From the NCBI RefSeq assembly GCF_000382185.1, contig NZ_KB907784.1:3240633-3304632 (forward strand): a DNA stretch of 64,000 bases, given 5' to 3'. Origin of the DNA: Bordetella sp. FB-8 (GTDB lineage: Bacteria; Pseudomonadota; Gammaproteobacteria; Burkholderiales; Burkholderiaceae_B). This document shows positions 8,137 to 17,117 of the stretch, in pieces. Below the pieces are notes generated by a model. The model worked only from the letters and a program-made list of their open reading frames with translations. It was not told the origin of the DNA and ran no database searches. Every line of letters starts with the position of its first letter. The first letter of the stretch is position 1. The translations under genes and the position numbers were made by a program.

Positions 8137-8952
8137 ATGTTCCGAGTTTCCGTTTCGCTCGCCTCGCTGGCTTTTCTTCTCACCGCTTGCGGGTCCAGCC
8201 CCAATAACGCGGCCTACGAGCAGGAAAATTTCATACAGAACCAGACCTATTCGCGCTCGGTCAAAGCCAGCTACCGGGTGGCCTGCGACGCCGGTCGCCG
8301 CGCCCTGCTCAGCCAGGGCTACAGCATCGACAAATCCACCGGCGATACGGTCAGCGGCCACAAGAATTTCGTCGATAGCGAAGGGCGCAATACGCAGATC
8401 ACCTTCAACGTCAACTGCGCGCCCGATAGCAGCGGTCCGAACGATTCGCAGGTATTTGCCAACGCGATTCAGGACAGCTTTTCGCTCAAGAAGTCCACGA
8501 CGGCAGCCAGCGTGGGCGTAAGCATCCTGGGCAGCGTGTCGCTGCCTTTCATGTCCTCTGACGACGCGCTGGTCAAAACCAGCTCGGTAACGGTGACGCG
8601 GCCGCAGTTCTACAGCGGCTTCTTTGACCTGCTGCACCAATACCTGGCCGTGGCCCAGCTCGAACAGCCTCAGGCCCCGAGCAAAAAACCCGCGGTGCCG
8701 GCCCAACCGCCGGCGCCGATCACCCCCACCGTACCGCTGACGCCCGAAAACACCGGCATTCCCACGCCCGCTCCCGCCCCCAAGGTCCAGACGCAAGCGC
8801 CGACGCCCGTTCCCAAGGACGAGCCGGCGCCTGCCGCCCCAGCGTCGGCCCCCTCTCCCGCGTCGGCGGCACCTGCCTCCTCGGCTGCAGCGGCGACGGA
8901 CACCAGCGCCGCGCCATCCACCGATGGCACGGCGGCCACGTCCACAAAGTAA
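8137..8952 (+). CDS. DUF2242-type lipoprotein
   Basis: A 271-aa predicted lipoprotein. The signal peptide ends in LLTAC (cysteine at residue 18), a standard lipobox. Residues about 25-170 resemble the DUF2242 family (ENFIQNQTYSRS; CDAGRRALLSQGY; INFNVNCAP-like strand TFNVNCAPD), whose function is unknown. The remaining 90 residues are a low-complexity proline/alanine/threonine tail, probably an extended cell-wall or periplasm-spanning linker. The ATG at 8137 is chosen because it places the signal peptide at the N terminus; a start at 8104 would add eleven residues before it. Divergent from the EAL gene. Confidence 0.8.
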   Translation: MFRVSVSLASLAFLLTACGSSPNNAAYEQENFIQNQTYSRSVKASYRVACDAGRRALLSQGYSIDKSTGDTVSGHKNFVDSEGRNTQITFNVNCAPDSSGPNDSQVFANAIQDSFSLKKSTTAASVGVSILGSVSLPFMSSDDALVKTSSVTVTRPQFYSGFFDLLHQYLAVAQLEQPQAPSKKPAVPAQPPAPITPTVPLTPENTGIPTPAPAPKVQTQAPTPVPKDEPAPAAPASAPSPASAAPASSAAAATDTSAAPSTDGTAATSTK

Positions 8953-9069
8953 GCCGCGCGGCGCGCATGGCATGGACCTGGGACGGATTGTTCCGTCCGC
9001 GAGGCTATATGCGCAGGGATAGTTTGCCCATAATGCGCGCTTTTCCAATCTATCGAGAGGCAATCCACC

Positions 9070-9474
9070 ATGCTTGCTAAATATGAAGACGGCGGCAAAC
9101 TGATACTGCGCCTGGTCCTGGGCCTGCTCATCCTGTTCCACGGCACCTGGAAGCTGCAGCACGGGGTCGGTTTCGTCGCTGACATGCTGGTCAAGCACGG
9201 GCTGCCGGGCGCTATCGGCTATCTGGTCTACATCGGCGAAGTCGTCGCGCCGCTGATGATCATCCTGGGCATACTCGGACGGTTCGGCGCGCTGATCATT
9301 GTCATCAATATGCTGGTGGCCTTGATGCTGGTGCATACCAGCCAACTCTTTAGCGCCAACCCCCAGACCGGCGGCTATGCCCTGGAGCTGCAGTTCATGT
9401 ACCTGTTCAGCGCCCTGTCCCTGCTGGTGTCGGGCATGGGCCGTTTCGTGCTTGGCGGGTCCCGACTGAACTAA
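9070..9474 (+). CDS. DoxX family membrane protein
   Basis: A 134-aa four-helix membrane protein of the DoxX family. Hydrophobic segments are at about residues 12-28, 50-68, 70-90 and 105-125. The family pattern GGKLILRLVLGLLILFHGTWKL is at the start, with the small-residue run GYLVYIGEVVAPLMIILG in the middle. DoxX-like proteins are linked to quinone or redox functions, but most members have no proven role. AGAGG at 9056-9060 is a good ribosome binding site for the ATG. A strong terminator follows at 9494, so it appears monocistronic. Confidence 0.85.
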   Translation: MLAKYEDGGKLILRLVLGLLILFHGTWKLQHGVGFVADMLVKHGLPGAIGYLVYIGEVVAPLMIILGILGRFGALIIVINMLVALMLVHTSQLFSANPQTGGYALELQFMYLFSALSLLVSGMGRFVLGGSRLN

Positions 9475-9493
9475 AACGCTAGCTTTGCATCGC

Positions 9494-9531
9494 ACGGGCC
9501 GTCATTGCAGACATGACGGCCCGTTTCTTTT
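9494..9531 (+). terminator. Rho-independent terminator after doxX-like gene
   Basis: A perfect 12-bp stem (ACGGGCCGTCAT at 9494-9505, ATGACGGCCCGT at 9513-9524) with a 7-nt loop is followed by TTCTTTT. It lies 20 bp after the DoxX stop codon and 58 bp before the glutathione peroxidase start. Confidence 0.9.
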
Positions 9532-9588
9532 GCCGGTATAAAGGCACATACAAGTCATGGGCCGAAGGACGGCTGGGAGCAATATATC

Positions 9589-10086
9589 TTGAAGACCATC
9601 CATGATTTTTCAGTCCTTGCCATCGATGGCAAGGAACGCAGCCTCGCAGACTATGCCGGACAGGTGCTGCTGGTGGTTAACGTGGCCTCGCATTGCGGCT
9701 TCACTTCGCAATACGAAGGACTGCAAGCACTGCAGCGCGATTACGCCGACCTCGGTTTCGCTGTGCTGGGCTTTCCCTGCAATCAATTCGGCCGCCAGGA
9801 GCCGGGCGACGAGGCCGAAATACTCCGCTTCTGCGAGACCCGATATGGCGTGAACTTCCCCATGTTCGCCAAGATCGAGGTCAACGGCGCCAACGCGCAT
9901 CCGCTCTATCGCTGGCTCAAGTCGCAGAAACCCGGCGTGCTGGGCACCGAGGCGATCAAATGGAATTTCACCAAATTTCTGGTGGGCCGCGACGGCCGGC
10001 TCATTAGACGCTATGCGCCCGCCGATACGCCGCAGTCCCTGCGACCGGACATCGAATCGGTACTGGGGCAGGACAAGCCGGTATGA
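9589..10086 (+). CDS. Glutathione peroxidase family protein
   Basis: A 165-aa thioredoxin-fold peroxidase of the GPx/BtuE type, which reduces hydroperoxides using glutathione or, in most bacteria, thioredoxin. The active-site motif VNVASHCGFTSQY is at residues 31-43 with cysteine in place of selenocysteine. The second motif LGFPCNQFGRQEPG is at 60-73 and supplies the glutamine and the likely resolving cysteine. WNFTKFLVGRDG near 124-135 supplies the conserved tryptophan and asparagine. Start is TTG at 9589; no in-frame ATG gives a full-length protein. Length is typical. A GST gene follows at 10173, so this is a small thiol-redox neighbourhood. Confidence 0.93.
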   Translation: MKTIHDFSVLAIDGKERSLADYAGQVLLVVNVASHCGFTSQYEGLQALQRDYADLGFAVLGFPCNQFGRQEPGDEAEILRFCETRYGVNFPMFAKIEVNGANAHPLYRWLKSQKPGVLGTEAIKWNFTKFLVGRDGRLIRRYAPADTPQSLRPDIESVLGQDKPV

Positions 10087-10172
10087 TGTACGACTATTCA
10101 TAAGGCCATTTCGGGCTGGCTTCGACGGCCTTGCCATCCCTTGCCACTTTTACACGCAGCAGGATCGCAGCA

Positions 10173-10877
10173 ATGATCGACCTTTACTACTGGACTACGC
10201 CCAACGGCCACAAGATCACCCTCTTTCTCGAAGAAACCGGACTGCCCTACACCATCTATCCGATCAATATCGGCAAGGGTGAGCAATTTCTGCCCGAGTT
10301 TCTGAAGATAGCCCCCAACAATCGCATCCCGGCCATCGTCGACCAGTCACCCGACGCAGGCGGCGAGCCGATTTCGATATTCGAATCGGGCGCCATCCTG
10401 CTGTATCTTGCCGAGAAGACTGGCCGGTTTATTCCTTCCGATGTGCGCGGCCGCGTCCAGGTGCTGGAGTGGCTGTTCTGGCAGATAGGTGGCTTGGGTC
10501 CCATGGCCGGGCAAAACCATCATTTCTCAGGCTACGCGCCCGAACCCATTCCCTACGCCATAGAGCGCTACGTCAAGGAAACCAATCGCCTTTACGGAGT
10601 GCTCGATCATCGCCTGGCGGACCGGCCCTTCGTCGCGGGCAACGACTACTCCATTGCCGACATGGCCTGCTATCCCTGGATCGTGCCGCATGAGCGCCAG
10701 GGCCAGAAACTCGAGGATTTCCCCAATCTGCAGCGCTGGTTCGAGGCGATCGCGATACGTCCGGCCACGGTGCGGGCCTATCAGAAGGCCAAGGAAATCA
10801 ATACCGTGCCCTCGGTGAGCGATGAGGCTTCGCGCCGGATCCTGTTCGGCCAGACGGCCCAATCCGCCAAGCGATGA
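10173..10877 (+). CDS. yfcG: YfcG-type glutathione S-transferase
   Basis: A 234-aa nu-class GST. The first residues MIDLYYWTTPNGHKITLFLE match the YfcG/YghU signature, where the threonine and asparagine of TPNG bind glutathione in place of a catalytic Tyr, Ser or Cys. The thioredoxin-like half ends with SIFESGAILLYLAEKTG around residues 67-83, and the helical C-terminal domain contains YSIADMACYPWI. E. coli YfcG has disulfide-bond reductase activity with glutathione. The ATG at 10173 is chosen since it starts the conserved domain. The last 4 nt overlap the start of the next gene, suggesting translational coupling. Confidence 0.88.
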   Translation: MIDLYYWTTPNGHKITLFLEETGLPYTIYPINIGKGEQFLPEFLKIAPNNRIPAIVDQSPDAGGEPISIFESGAILLYLAEKTGRFIPSDVRGRVQVLEWLFWQIGGLGPMAGQNHHFSGYAPEPIPYAIERYVKETNRLYGVLDHRLADRPFVAGNDYSIADMACYPWIVPHERQGQKLEDFPNLQRWFEAIAIRPATVRAYQKAKEINTVPSVSDEASRRILFGQTAQSAKR

Positions 10878-11800
10878 ACCCCGTGTCCATGCAGCAAAAT
10901 GCGCGCGATTGCCGAGGCGGGGTGAAATATCTGGGCAAGCCGTTTGGCAGAGCCGCGCGGATCGTCGGCCAGGCCGCCTTGACTGTGCTGGCGGCCGGAC
11001 TGCTGGCCGGCTGCGGTACTTCGCCGGCCGACGACATCAGCCTACCGGTCGGCAGTTCGACATCACCGACGGCGCCGCCAGCCCAAGTCGCTCCGGCTAC
11101 CGCCCCTGAAGCGGACTCCCCTGCCCCGTCGGGCGATGCGCGTGCCGAACCGGTGCGATGGGAACAGTCCAAGCCGGGGTGCCAAGGCAAAGGCTGCCCT
11201 GCGATCACGGTCGATAGCCTGAAGTTTCCCGGACTCCCCAGGTTGACCGCGGCAGTGGATCAAACGCTCTCAAGCATGACGGGAGTGGACGAGAACCTGA
11301 GCGGTGCCTATGGCAGCCTGTCCGGCTATGCGGCGTATTTCTGGCGCACTGCGCAGGACGGCGACCACACCTGGCTGAGAGCCCGGCTGCGCGGCTTGGA
11401 GGGCAGCGTGATCAGCATCGAGCTGGATTCCACGCAACAGATCGCGGGCGCGGCCCATCCCATACCGGCGACCCACTTCCTGCTGTGGCGCCGCGGAGCC
11501 GACACACAAATTCGCTTGAGCGATATTTTGGCCGACGGCCAGCATGCCCGGTATCTTGCGGCTTTACGCACGGCATATGGGCGCTGGCTGCAGAGCAATC
11601 CGGGCTATCGGGTGGACCCGGCCGGCTATGCCAAAGTATGGCCTTTCGTGGAAAGCGACAATGTGGCGCTGACCGAGCAAGGGTTGGTCGTCAAGTACGA
11701 CGCGTACACGATCGCGCCGTACTCTTACGGGCAGCCCGAGATCGTGCTGCCCTGGAGCGCGGCCCGCACTTTCGTGCGGCCCGAGTTCCTGCCGGGCTGA
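10874..11800 (+). CDS. RsiV/DUF3298-like lipoprotein
   Basis: A 308-aa predicted lipoprotein. After a basic start of about 30 residues comes a hydrophobic stretch with lipobox LLAGC (cysteine near 48). A proline/alanine/serine linker of about 45 residues precedes a domain that resembles the DUF3298/RsiV C-terminal family: TLSSMTG, SVISIELDSTQQIAGAAHP, IRLSDIL and, near the end, VVKYDAYTIAPYSYGQPEIV. Such domains bind peptidoglycan-related ligands in RsiV, but for this protein the role is unknown. It is coupled to the GST gene by an ATGA overlap and ends 1 bp from the convergent gdhA stop without an obvious terminator. Confidence 0.75.
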   Translation: MNPVSMQQNARDCRGGVKYLGKPFGRAARIVGQAALTVLAAGLLAGCGTSPADDISLPVGSSTSPTAPPAQVAPATAPEADSPAPSGDARAEPVRWEQSKPGCQGKGCPAITVDSLKFPGLPRLTAAVDQTLSSMTGVDENLSGAYGSLSGYAAYFWRTAQDGDHTWLRARLRGLEGSVISIELDSTQQIAGAAHPIPATHFLLWRRGADTQIRLSDILADGQHARYLAALRTAYGRWLQSNPGYRVDPAGYAKVWPFVESDNVALTEQGLVVKYDAYTIAPYSYGQPEIVLPWSAARTFVRPEFLPG

Positions 11801-11801
11801 T

Positions 11802-13091
<1,290 letters not shown>

Positions 13092-13123
13092 GAACGTTGT
13101 CTCCGATGATCAAAAGTGCGTAA

Positions 13124-13147
13124 TTTTAGGCTTGTTATTGCCTAAAA
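13124..13147. repeat. Inverted repeat upstream of gdhA (proximal)
   Basis: TTTTAGGC, 8-nt spacer, GCCTAAAA: an exact 8-bp inverted repeat starting 33 bp upstream of the gdhA ATG. Its position suits an operator overlapping the gdhA promoter. Confidence 0.6.
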
Positions 13148-13154
13148 ATAAATT

Positions 13155-13194
13155 GCGTCCCTATTTATTGGAAATATAAATAAAATAGGGACGC
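13155..13194. repeat. Long inverted repeat upstream of gdhA (distal)
   Basis: The left arm GCGTCCCTATTTAT (13155-13168) pairs with ATAAAATAGGGACGC (13180-13194), a 14-bp stem with one bulged base and an AT-rich 11-nt loop. It could be a regulator binding site for gdhA or a transcription-stopping hairpin. Confidence 0.65.
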
Positions 13195-13391
13195 TTATAA
13201 AGAAGAGAATCGAAGGAGCCAGATCGGCGCTATTTGCCGGCTATGAGGCCCTGCATGGTTAAGCAAGGGTCCATGAGTGCCGACAGGCAATACCGCTAAT
13301 CGTCCCAGGAAGATCCATGCCTATGATTGATGTCCCGCTGCGATGCGGCGTTTTTTGTCTGGCATTTCGCGCCGGGAAATGCTGAGCGAGC

Positions 13392-13706
13392 AGGATTGAC
13401 CGCACAGGGTTTGAGTCTGCCTGGCGTGAGGCCTTTGGCTGGGCTGTTCAGGGGAACCTAAAGCCGGGGACGAACACCCGATTCAATATCGGCTCCGTGA
13501 GCAAGGTGCTCGCCGCCCTGGCGACGATCATCCTGCAAGACCGTAGACCGGCGCGGCTGAACGCACCGGTATCCGCCTATCTGCCCGACTTCACTATGCT
13601 TGGGCCCGAATACCGGAAAATCATCTTGCTGCAGCTGCTCAGCCGCAACTCGGGCCTGCCAGGCACCAATGCAATGGTCACAATCGTCTGCCTTCGCCAA
13701 CACTGA
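13392..13706 (+). pseudogene. Serine hydrolase (beta-lactamase/CubicO-like) relic
   Basis: One open frame preserves the front part of a serine beta-lactamase-like hydrolase: PGTNTRFNIGSVSKVLAALA contains the S-x-x-K nucleophile motif (S-V-S-K). It is followed by LNAPVSAYLPDF and LLQLLSRNSGLPGTN, which match the D-x-V-x-x-Y-L-P and L-L-x-H-x-S-G-L-P steps of the family. The frame stops at 13706, about 100 residues in. The Y-x-N and H-x-G boxes and the remaining 250 or so residues are absent, and no start codon or ribosome site fits upstream. In the SxxK region it reads cleanly, so decay is by truncation. Confidence 0.72.
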
Positions 13707-13787
13707 ATGTGGGCAAATGGTGCCTAATGCGCAAAACCTAGGCCAAGCGTACCGGTCCCATCCAGTGGCATGGGATTTCGATGCGTG

Positions 13788-14630
13788 TCAATCGCCGAAT
13801 CGCACGTTCGACGTGCCCTGGACGCGATGCCTCACGCCTTCCTGTGCGTCCCAGCCCCGGGCGGGTGCCCGGGACTGGGACGCAGGCGGCGGCAAGGATG
13901 CTTGCGCAGGCAGGTTCTGCGGGGTTTCGTTCTGGGCCGCCTGCGCGCGCGCCGCCAGGCGCTGCGCAACCCGAGCACGCAATGCCTGGGCAAGCGCATC
14001 GTTCTTGCCCCGCGCTGCCCAATCGGCCGCGTCCTGGTGCTTGAGATCGCGCACCAGTGGATCGGCACCCGCGGTCAGCAGCAACTGCACGGCCTGGCGG
14101 CTGTCGGCATAGGCCGCCATCATCAGCGGCGTGACGCCGTCAGGCGAGGGGGCGTTGGGCATGGCATCGTGAGCCAGAAGTAGCTTGATCATGGCGATCT
14201 GCCCCTTGGATGCCGCGTAATGCAGCGGCGTCCAGCCCAGTTTGTTGACTCTCGCTCCCCGTGCCAGCAGGGCCTGCGCACGCGCGATGTCGCCGGCAAT
14301 GGCCACGTACATGAGCGGCGTTTCACCCAGCGCGTTCTCGATATTGACGTCGGTACGCGGATCGGCCAGTAGCGCGTCGAAGGCTTTCCAAGAGCCGCTG
14401 GCCACCGCGTCCAGGAGTGCGGGCTGCCCCTTGGGGGACTCAAGATTGGGATCGGCGCCTCGGGCAAGATCGGCGCGGACGGCATCGACCCGGTCGTTCT
14501 CGATATCGATCCACCAATCGGGCGGCGCGTGCGGAGCCTGCGCCGCCATGGCAGACCAGAAAGGCGCGACCATGCACAGGGTGACCAGCAAGTCGCGCAG
14601 GCAGCGGCGAAAGACGGAAGAACGAATCAT
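13788..14630 (-). CDS. Ankyrin-repeat periplasmic protein
   Basis: A 280-aa exported protein. The N-terminal basic and hydrophobic stretch ending SAMAAQA is a signal peptide. Residues about 40-200 form four to five ankyrin repeats (GETPLMYVAIAGDIARAQAL; GWTPLHYAASKGQIAMIKLL; GVTPLMMAAYADSRQAVQLL), a protein-binding scaffold. The C-terminal 70 residues are glutamine/alanine/proline-rich and disordered. It lies 40 bp after tatD on the same strand, separated by a very AT-rich spacer. Partner unknown. Confidence 0.85.
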   Translation of the reverse strand: MIRSSVFRRCLRDLLVTLCMVAPFWSAMAAQAPHAPPDWWIDIENDRVDAVRADLARGADPNLESPKGQPALLDAVASGSWKAFDALLADPRTDVNIENALGETPLMYVAIAGDIARAQALLARGARVNKLGWTPLHYAASKGQIAMIKLLLAHDAMPNAPSPDGVTPLMMAAYADSRQAVQLLLTAGADPLVRDLKHQDAADWAARGKNDALAQALRARVAQRLAARAQAAQNETPQNLPAQASLPPPASQSRAPARGWDAQEGVRHRVQGTSNVRFGD

Positions 14631-14670
14631 GTGAATTTTTAATAAATTACTTTAAATATATTAGATTAAA

Positions 14671-15441
14671 TTATCTTTTTATCTTATTGAATAATTTGAA
14701 GAAATTTTCTGATGTCTGCTGTGCTATCTGGGCAAGCGGTAAGCCCTTGAGATCGGCGATTTTCTCGGCCACGTGCACGACCTTGGCCGGGTCGTTGAGC
14801 TTGCCCCGGTGCGGTACGGGGGCCAAATAAGGTGAATCTGTCTCGATCAGCAGGCGCTCAAGCGGCGTATGGGTGGCCACCTCGTGGACTACTTGGGCGT
14901 TTTTGAAGGTGACGATGCCCGACATGGAGATGTAGAAGTTCAGGCCGATGGCCTGTTGGGCGATGTCCCAAGACTCCGTGAAGCAGTGCATCACGCCGCC
15001 GATTTTCTCGGCACCCTCTTCGGCCAGAATGCGCACGGTGTCGGCGGCCGAGTTGCGGGTATGGATGATCAGCGGCAGGCCGGCCTCGAGAGCGGCCCGG
15101 ATGTGGCGGCGGAAACGCTCGCGCTGCCAGTCCAGGGGTTCGCTCAGGCGGTAATAGTCCAGCCCGGTTTCACCGATAGCCACCACCTTGGGGTGTTGCG
15201 CCAGCCTCACCAGTTCAGCCACGTCGGGCTCGGGCGTGTCTTGTTCGTCCGGGTGCACGCCAACCGAGCCCCAGAGATTGGGCGTGGCATCGACGATTTC
15301 CATCAGGCCTGGCCACGAAGGCATGGTGACGCTGGCCAGCAGCGCATGAGTGACCTGGTTCTGGCGCATGCGCTCGAGCACGCCGGGCAGATCGTCTTTC
15401 AGATCGGGAAAATTGAGATGGCAGTGGGAATCGACGTACAT
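14671..15441 (-). CDS. TatD family metal-dependent DNase
   Basis: A 256-aa TIM-barrel hydrolase of the TatD family, magnesium-dependent 3'-5' exonucleases linked to DNA repair. Metal ligands are visible: DSHCHLNF at residues 4-11 (H-x-H), GETGLDYYR near 91-99 (the bridging glutamate), HTRNS near 126, MHCFTES near 150 and ETDSPYLAP near 200. Length is typical. It lies 10 bp downstream of holB in the conserved mltG-tmk-holB-tatD run and is probably translated from the same message. Confidence 0.93.
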   Translation of the reverse strand: MYVDSHCHLNFPDLKDDLPGVLERMRQNQVTHALLASVTMPSWPGLMEIVDATPNLWGSVGVHPDEQDTPEPDVAELVRLAQHPKVVAIGETGLDYYRLSEPLDWQRERFRRHIRAALEAGLPLIIHTRNSAADTVRILAEEGAEKIGGVMHCFTESWDIAQQAIGLNFYISMSGIVTFKNAQVVHEVATHTPLERLLIETDSPYLAPVPHRGKLNDPAKVVHVAEKIADLKGLPLAQIAQQTSENFFKLFNKIKR

Positions 15442-15451
15442 GCGGAACCGT

Positions 15452-16492
15452 TCAGACTAAGGCCAGCGCGACGCGTTGCAGCGTAGCGTGAATGAAGAGC
15501 TTGGGGTTGAGCGTATGGCCGGCCAGCGCACGTTGGCTGCAAAGCCAATGCGCCGTATCGGCCAGGCGGGCAGAATGCACGCGCGCCGCGGTGCGGGAAG
15601 TGGGGTCGGCCAGCGCCAGAAAATACCGTACCGGCAATCCATGGGCCGCCAGCATCAGGTCGGTAAAAAGACGCTGCAACGCGTCCAGCCACTCAGGGGC
15701 GGCCATCTTTTCCAGCGTTTCGGTCAGGGCACCCACATCGGGCCGCTGGCCTTGGGCGAGCGGCCCGAGCAACTGGCCAAGCCAGCCGGGGCAAGGCTCG
15801 TCCTGCTTTTGCGCAAGACGCAGGGCCGACAGCGGCGTGCCGCCGGCAGCGGCTAGCCATTGGTCCGGCTGCTTCACGCCCTGCTCGGTCAGCCACTGCA
15901 AGGCAGTCGCGGAAGACGGGGCCGCCAGAGGCAGCCGCCGGCAGCGCGACACCAGCGTCGGCAGCAGCCGGTCGGGCGCGTCGGCCACCATCAGAAACAC
16001 CGTATGCGCCGGCGGCTCTTCCAGCACCTTGAGCAGGGCGTTAGCGGCAATGGTGTTGAGCGCCTGGGCGGGATAAAGCAGGGCCACGCGCCAGCCACCG
16101 CGATGCGTGGCCGTGTTGAACCAGGATTCGAGACTACGTATCTGGTCTATACGGATATCTTTGGACGGGGCGCGCTTGCCGCTTGCGCCCGTCGGGGCCT
16201 CAGTCTCCTCGAACTCGCCATTTTGCGCGCCTTCGGCTAGCGCCACGGCTTCGGGGCGGATGCGGCGCAGGTCAGGGTGGTTGCCCGAGGCAAACCAGCC
16301 GCAGGCGATGCAATGGCCGCAAGCCATGCCGTCCTGCGGTGTTTCACATAGCAGGCTGGCCGCCGCGGCGATGGCGAAGTCCAGCTTGCCGATACCTGCC
16401 TCGCCGTGCAGCAGCCAGGCGTGGGCAAAACGTTCGCGGCGGGCGAGCCACTCGCGGGCCGTGTCCAGGTGCCAGGGAAGGAAATGGTTCAT
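15452..16492 (-). CDS. holB: DNA polymerase III subunit delta'
   Basis: A 346-aa clamp-loader subunit that helps open and load the sliding clamp. The AAA+ phosphate loop is LLHGEAGIGKLDFA at residues about 27-40. Zinc-binding cysteines follow in the pattern C-x8-C-x2-C-x3-C (ACGHCIACGW). The sensor region contains NALLKVLEEPPAHTVFLM and the SRC motif LVSRCRRL. Start is ATG at 16492, one base after the tmk stop; the frame stays open upstream but that part is antisense shadow of tmk. A serine/glycine-containing insert (EETEAPTGASGK) sits before the DIRIDQIR strand. Confidence 0.93.
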   Translation of the reverse strand: MNHFLPWHLDTAREWLARRERFAHAWLLHGEAGIGKLDFAIAAAASLLCETPQDGMACGHCIACGWFASGNHPDLRRIRPEAVALAEGAQNGEFEETEAPTGASGKRAPSKDIRIDQIRSLESWFNTATHRGGWRVALLYPAQALNTIAANALLKVLEEPPAHTVFLMVADAPDRLLPTLVSRCRRLPLAAPSSATALQWLTEQGVKQPDQWLAAAGGTPLSALRLAQKQDEPCPGWLGQLLGPLAQGQRPDVGALTETLEKMAAPEWLDALQRLFTDLMLAAHGLPVRYFLALADPTSRTAARVHSARLADTAHWLCSQRALAGHTLNPKLFIHATLQRVALALV

Positions 16493-16493
16493 T

Positions 16494-17117
16494 TCAAGCG
16501 GCGCCTGCCAGCAGTTCCGCCAACTCAGCTTCGAGTCGGGCACGTACGACAGCCAAAGGCTGGCTGCCGTCGACGACATGCACGCGCCGGCAATGCGCCT
16601 GCGCACGGGCGTGGTAAGCCGCCCGCACGCGTTCGAAGAAAATGCCGTCCTCGCGCTCGAAGCGGTCGGGATCGCGGCTGCAGGCCAGGCGCGCACGCGC
16701 GACCTCGAGCGGCACGTCGAACAGCCAGGTGCGATCGGGCTGCGGCGCGTCGATCCAGGCCTCGAGTGCGGCCACGGGCGCTGCGCCCAGTTCGCGGCCG
16801 CCGCCTTGATAGGCGTAGGTGGCATCGGTGAACCGGTCGCAGACCACCCACGCGCCGCGCTCCAGGGCAGGCTCGATCACGGTGTGCAGATGTTCGCAGC
16901 GCGCCGCGAACATGATCAGCGTTTCGGTCTGCAGCCGCATGGGTTCATGCAGCACTAGTTCACGCAGCTTTTCGCCTATGGGTGTGCCGCCCGGCTCGCG
17001 TGTGGCCAGCACGGTGTGGCCGGCCGCCCGGATGGCCTCGACCAGCCAGCCTGCGTGCGTGCTTTTGCCTGCGCCGTCCACGCCTTCGAGGGTGATGAAG
17101 CGTCCGCGCTTGCTCAT
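16494..17117 (-). CDS. tmk: Thymidylate kinase
   Basis: A 207-aa enzyme that phosphorylates dTMP to dTDP with ATP. P-loop FITLEGVDGAGKSTHA is at residues 7-22, the DR-x motif VCDRFTDATYAYQGGGRELG near 90-110, and the substrate-binding TREPGGTPIGEKLR near 39-52. The lid region is DPDRFEREDGIFFERVR. Its ATG overlaps the mltG stop by 4 nt and holB starts one base after its stop, so mltG-tmk-holB are translationally coupled. Confidence 0.95.
   Translation of the reverse strand: MSKRGRFITLEGVDGAGKSTHAGWLVEAIRAAGHTVLATREPGGTPIGEKLRELVLHEPMRLQTETLIMFAARCEHLHTVIEPALERGAWVVCDRFTDATYAYQGGGRELGAAPVAALEAWIDAPQPDRTWLFDVPLEVARARLACSRDPDRFEREDGIFFERVRAAYHARAQAHCRRVHVVDGSQPLAVVRARLEAELAELLAGAA

Larger units (their letters stand above)
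13092..13391. other. Non-coding region upstream of gdhA
   Basis: About 300 bp without a gene. It is AT-rich near 13120-13200, where two inverted repeats lie (annotated separately), and presumably carries the gdhA promoter. A short GC stem followed by six T (13337-13357) might be a weak terminator on the plus strand. Confidence 0.6.

Noticed and set aside
8670..8950. Possible gene on the minus strand opposite the lipoprotein tail
   Set aside because: The open frames arise from GC-rich low-complexity proline/alanine coding on the other strand.
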